Source: Deltaproteobacteria bacterium
GTDB taxonomy: Bacteria; Myxococcota_A; Polyangia; HGW-17; SLPX01
Direction: 5' to 3'
Assembly (NCBI GenBank): GCA_011390535.1
Contig: JAABSF010000102.1
Span: 1-7,971 of the forward strand
Length of the DNA stretch: 7,971 nucleotides
Below, in pieces: positions 5,517-7,971 of the stretch. The translations under genes were made by a program, and so were the position numbers. The notes under the pieces were generated by a model. It saw only the letters and a list, made by a program, of their open reading frames with translations. It searched no databases and was not told the origin of the DNA. The stretch's first letter is position 1. Each line of letters opens with the position of its first letter.

Positions 5517-6995
5517 ATGATGAAAGCAAGTCATAGATTATTGGTCATTATATGCTCCCTTGCCTTAACATGTGTAAGTGGAGCTACACTGGCCGATCCC
5601 GATGGCGGCCCTCCCCCAAGCCCGGATGGCGGTGTGGAGGACGGTGGCACCTCTCCCCTTGATTATCCCGATGAGGTCCGCTCTCCTGTTCGCTTCGAGT
5701 ATACCGATGCTCTGCAGGAAGATGTCTGCAACCTCGACATCGACACAGGCTGGGTTCCCGATGGTTCGCCCATTCAGGTTCGCTTTCAGTTTCGTATCGG
5801 CTGCGGCTATTACATGGAGATGGACGGCTACGCAGTTTTAGATTGGCCGCCCCGGCCGGGGCCCAACCTGAGCTTCAGGGGAATTACGCGCGGCGGCCGG
5901 TATGAACTGGATTACTCGATTATGTTATCGGGGAAGGTGAAGCTCTATTTGGATTTAGGTGGAGGGAACATTATCGATGAAGAATTCAACCTCCCATGGA
6001 TACCTGATTTCAATGTTGGGGTGTTTGCCTCCAAACGTTTCACCCCGTTTTTACTTCAAGGGAGCCCCGAGAGGCCGCTGGTGGTGGAAGACCAGATCCC
6101 ACACACTATGTTGTTTGAATATGACCTCATGGATCTTCTGGTGCTCATTGGAGCTATTCCACCCCAAGATCTGGTCAGCGCCTGGCTGAAAGTCTACATC
6201 GATGGCTATGTTGGCAGCCGCTTTGAGGGGCGCCGAATTTTGGTGGAGGTGGGCGAACAAAACACAGAGTTTCCCATTCCGGATTTAATTTTCACAGAAG
6301 AAGGGCAAAAAGAGCGTCTCCCACTCTCTCCCGAAGAGCAAGAGTTCGGGATGCGCGAGGCACAATATGAAGGTGCGGTCTTTCACTATGCGGGCATCTC
6401 GTTTTATCCTGAAATAACCATCAAGATTGTAGGGATTGAAGTTTTCCACATGGACACGTTTGAAATACCCGTGCCTATCGAAGATAAAGAAGATTACTGG
6501 GTCTTTGACCCTGTCTTTTTCGAATTTTCCCTGCCCGATATTGCAGCCCCTACAAGTGTATTGGTGCCCCCGGCAAATATAGGCTCTGAATCCATGGTAT
6601 ATATGCAGATTATGAACGTCGGCGGGAGATTACTGAGAGGCGAAGCTCTCGTCGAGCCTCCGTTCACGGTGCCTTATCCCAATAAGTTCGAAGTAGAGCC
6701 TGGTGAAACAGTTCTTGTACCAATCTATTTCACCCCTTCAACCATAGGGCCGGTAAGAAAATACATGTCGCTCTATAGTAACGATCCCAACGAATCACCA
6801 ATGGTGGTGGCCATTGAGAGTTACGGCTGCGGGCCTGACGGGGACTGTGCCATCCCGGAAGACATGGTCCGCAAGTGCACCTCCGGGGGCTCGGGCTGCG
6901 GATGCCGGGCTCCAGGCGCTGATCCCTCTTCTCCCATGTTTTTGTTACTGTTGTTGCTGGGGCTCCCCTTGTGGCTCAAAGCCCGTAAGTCTTGA
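5517..6995 (+). CDS. Secreted surface protein with ASH/Hydin-like domain and MYXO-CTERM-like sorting tail
   Basis: The product is 492 residues. A signal peptide occupies about 1-26 (basic start MMKASHR, hydrophobic core, probable cleavage after TLA). Then comes a low-complexity acidic linker with repeated P-D-G-G (27-45). Residues about 60-330 are an unrecognised, beta-rich region with two Cys (71, 96) that may form a disulphide. Residues about 335-437 resemble an ASPM/SPD-2/Hydin (ASH) Ig-like repeat: a conserved-looking NVGG, then PGETVLVPIYFTPSTIG, then SNDPNESP. The tail has Cys438, 444 and 454, a Gly/Ser stretch, GCGC (460-463), a Leu-rich segment (474-487) and KARKS. That matches the MYXO-CTERM plan of Cys, membrane helix and basic end, processed by myxosortase for surface sorting. 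The start was chosen from the signal peptide and the promoter; a second ATG at 5520 is equally possible. Ribosome site is weak (TTGGAA). Function is unknown, probably structural or adhesive. Confidence 0.88.
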   Translation: MMKASHRLLVIICSLALTCVSGATLADPDGGPPPSPDGGVEDGGTSPLDYPDEVRSPVRFEYTDALQEDVCNLDIDTGWVPDGSPIQVRFQFRIGCGYYMEMDGYAVLDWPPRPGPNLSFRGITRGGRYELDYSIMLSGKVKLYLDLGGGNIIDEEFNLPWIPDFNVGVFASKRFTPFLLQGSPERPLVVEDQIPHTMLFEYDLMDLLVLIGAIPPQDLVSAWLKVYIDGYVGSRFEGRRILVEVGEQNTEFPIPDLIFTEEGQKERLPLSPEEQEFGMREAQYEGAVFHYAGISFYPEITIKIVGIEVFHMDTFEIPVPIEDKEDYWVFDPVFFEFSLPDIAAPTSVLVPPANIGSESMVYMQIMNVGGRLLRGEALVEPPFTVPYPNKFEVEPGETVLVPIYFTPSTIGPVRKYMSLYSNDPNESPMVVAIESYGCGPDGDCAIPEDMVRKCTSGGSGCGCRAPGADPSSPMFLLLLLLGLPLWLKARKS

Positions 6996-7194
6996 GCGGG
7001 AAGTTCACCTCGCGATTCAATTTTCCGATTGGCTTGTGCCGACGCAGAGATATCATTTGCTGAGAGAATATCAGTGAGACAATTTGTTTTTATGGGTTTC
7101 GTTCTTGCGGAACTGAGTTCGGTCGGTATATTTCTCATTGTTTTTCATTGTATTTCTTTTTTTAGTCGTGTTTTCATGGTTTAACCTTTTCCTA

Positions 7195-7223
7195 TTGAAA
7201 GGGTCATAAAAGGGTCGTGTAAA
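7195..7223 (+). promoter_or_regulatory. Sigma70-like promoter upstream of phosphofructokinase
   Basis: TTGAAA (7195-7200, five of six matches) and TGTAAA (7218-7223, four of six) are separated by 17 nt. Initiation near 7230 would leave a 20-nt leader that just contains the Shine-Dalgarno. The 254-bp gap before the gene (6996-7249) otherwise shows only a T-rich stretch around 7141-7163, and no hairpin terminator strong enough to call. Confidence 0.45.
7198..7216. repeat. Direct repeat AAAGGGTC x2 overlapping the pfk promoter
   Basis: AAAGGGTC occurs at 7198-7205 and 7209-7216, an 11-bp period that puts both copies on the same face of the helix. The pair overlaps the end of the -35 and the spacer of the candidate promoter, so it could be a regulator site. 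No known regulator is recognised. Confidence 0.4.
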
Positions 7224-7249
7224 TCCGGAAAATTTGGAGGTATAGATCG

Positions 7250-7971
7250 ATGACTATCAAAAGAGTCGGTATCATGACCGGAGGAGGAGATTGTCCTGGC
7301 CTGAATCCCGTAATTCGTGCAGCAGTCAAAACCGGCATCCAAAAACACGGTTGGGAGTTTTTCGGCATCGAAGATGCTTTCATGGGGCTCATCGATCTAG
7401 ATTATCGTTCCCCCCATGGAAATCTCTGGCTGGATGAGAAAATGGTTGATGATATATTGACAAAGGGGGGCACCATTTTAGGCACCTCAAATCGCTCTCA
7501 TCCCTTCAAATTCGCTGTAGAGCACAATGGAAAGTTAGCGGAAACGGATGTCTCCGATCTGGTCATGGAAAACTACAAAAAAATGGAGCTGGATGCCCTC
7601 ATATCAATCGGTGGCGACGGCTCTATGGAGATCGCTCAAAAGTTCGTTGAAAAAGGCATGAATATAGTGGGTGTCCCCAAAACCATCGACAACGACTTGT
7701 CGGCCACGGATGTAACGTTCGGGTTCGACACCGCTGTTGGAGTAGCCACCGACGCTCTTGATCGCATCCGGGACACGGCAGAGAGTCACGACCGGGTCAT
7801 GTTAGTAGAGGTTATGGGAAGAAACGCCGGGTGGATTGCCCTATATGCCGGTCTGGCCGGGGGCGCTCACTCCATATTGATTCCAGAGATACCCTATCGC
7901 CTGGAGCCCGTGGCCAAGCTTATAGAAAACCGCCGGGAAAGCGGTTATCCCTTCAGTGTCATTGTAGTAGC
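7250..7971 (+). CDS. pfkA: 6-phosphofructokinase, ATP-type active site with PPi-type Lys (C-terminus beyond the right edge)
   Basis: 240 codons are visible from the ATG at 7250, which has TTGGAGG (7234-7240) 9 nt upstream. The enzyme phosphorylates fructose 6-phosphate to fructose 1,6-bisphosphate in cytoplasmic glycolysis. Motifs in order: GIMTGGGDCPGLN (7-19, nucleotide loop), GTSNR (78-82), GGDGS (121-125), PKTIDND (143-149, with Asp147 as the predicted catalytic base), and MGRNAGWIA (189-197, sugar-phosphate contacts). Gly124 corresponds to E. coli Gly104, the residue that favours ATP, where PPi-dependent enzymes carry Asp. Lys144 corresponds to E. coli Gly124, a position where Lys is typical of PPi-type and mixed-substrate group III enzymes. 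I therefore infer an ATP-dependent, group III-like enzyme, less likely to show the allosteric behaviour of E. coli PfkA. The missing C-terminus prevents checking the effector site. The family call is certain; the phosphoryl donor is inferred. Confidence 0.95.
   Translation, partial: MTIKRVGIMTGGGDCPGLNPVIRAAVKTGIQKHGWEFFGIEDAFMGLIDLDYRSPHGNLWLDEKMVDDILTKGGTILGTSNRSHPFKFAVEHNGKLAETDVSDLVMENYKKMELDALISIGGDGSMEIAQKFVEKGMNIVGVPKTIDNDLSATDVTFGFDTAVGVATDALDRIRDTAESHDRVMLVEVMGRNAGWIALYAGLAGGAHSILIPEIPYRLEPVAKLIENRRESGYPFSVIVV

Overview
This window looks like chromosomal DNA from a Gram-negative bacterium of the former Deltaproteobacteria (Myxococcota-like). The best evidence is a secreted protein at 5517-6995 that ends in a MYXO-CTERM-like tail: Gly/Ser linker, Cys-x-Cys, Leu-rich membrane segment, basic end. 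A long GH57/DUF3536-type glycoside hydrolase and a Tat-exported DUF362 ferredoxin fit that assignment but do not prove it. Base composition looks moderate rather than very GC-rich, so this is not a typical Myxococcus. The lineage call is an inference. I see no rRNA, tRNA, CRISPR array, transposase or phage gene.

Layout. (1) Minus strand, 2558 down to 1: a two-gene operon. It has a PlsC-type lysophospholipid acyltransferase (2558-1746), then 24 bp, then a large GH57 glycoside hydrolase (1721 to beyond the left edge, 573 codons visible). (2) 2571-2986: a 416-bp divergent intergenic region. It holds a candidate plsC promoter with short direct repeats, three copies of a 42-bp tandem repeat, and a good sigma70-like promoter reading right. 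(3) 3101-3664 (+): an unrecognised multi-pass membrane protein. Its upstream leader carries a perfect 12-bp GC-rich hairpin just before the preferred ATG. (4) 3665-3961: a control region with a sigma70-like promoter whose spacer contains a 6-bp dyad, followed by three 10-bp A/T-rich repeats and a clear Shine-Dalgarno. (5) 3962-5359 (+): a Tat-dependent, probably lipid-anchored DUF362 protein with two [4Fe-4S] motifs. (6) 5517-6995 (+): a secreted surface protein with a C-terminal ASH/Hydin-like beta domain and the MYXO-CTERM tail. (7) 7250 to the right edge (+): 6-phosphofructokinase, C-terminus outside the window.

Working together. Only the plsC-GH57 pair is convincingly co-transcribed. The plus-strand genes are spaced by 130-300 bp and each has its own plausible promoter. 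GH57 (alpha-glucan processing) and phosphofructokinase (glycolysis) could both serve storage-glucan metabolism, but they lie on opposite strands about 5.5 kb apart, so that link is weak. I found no convincing new multi-gene system. The more interesting signals are the regulatory layouts and the tandem repeat in the intergenic regions.
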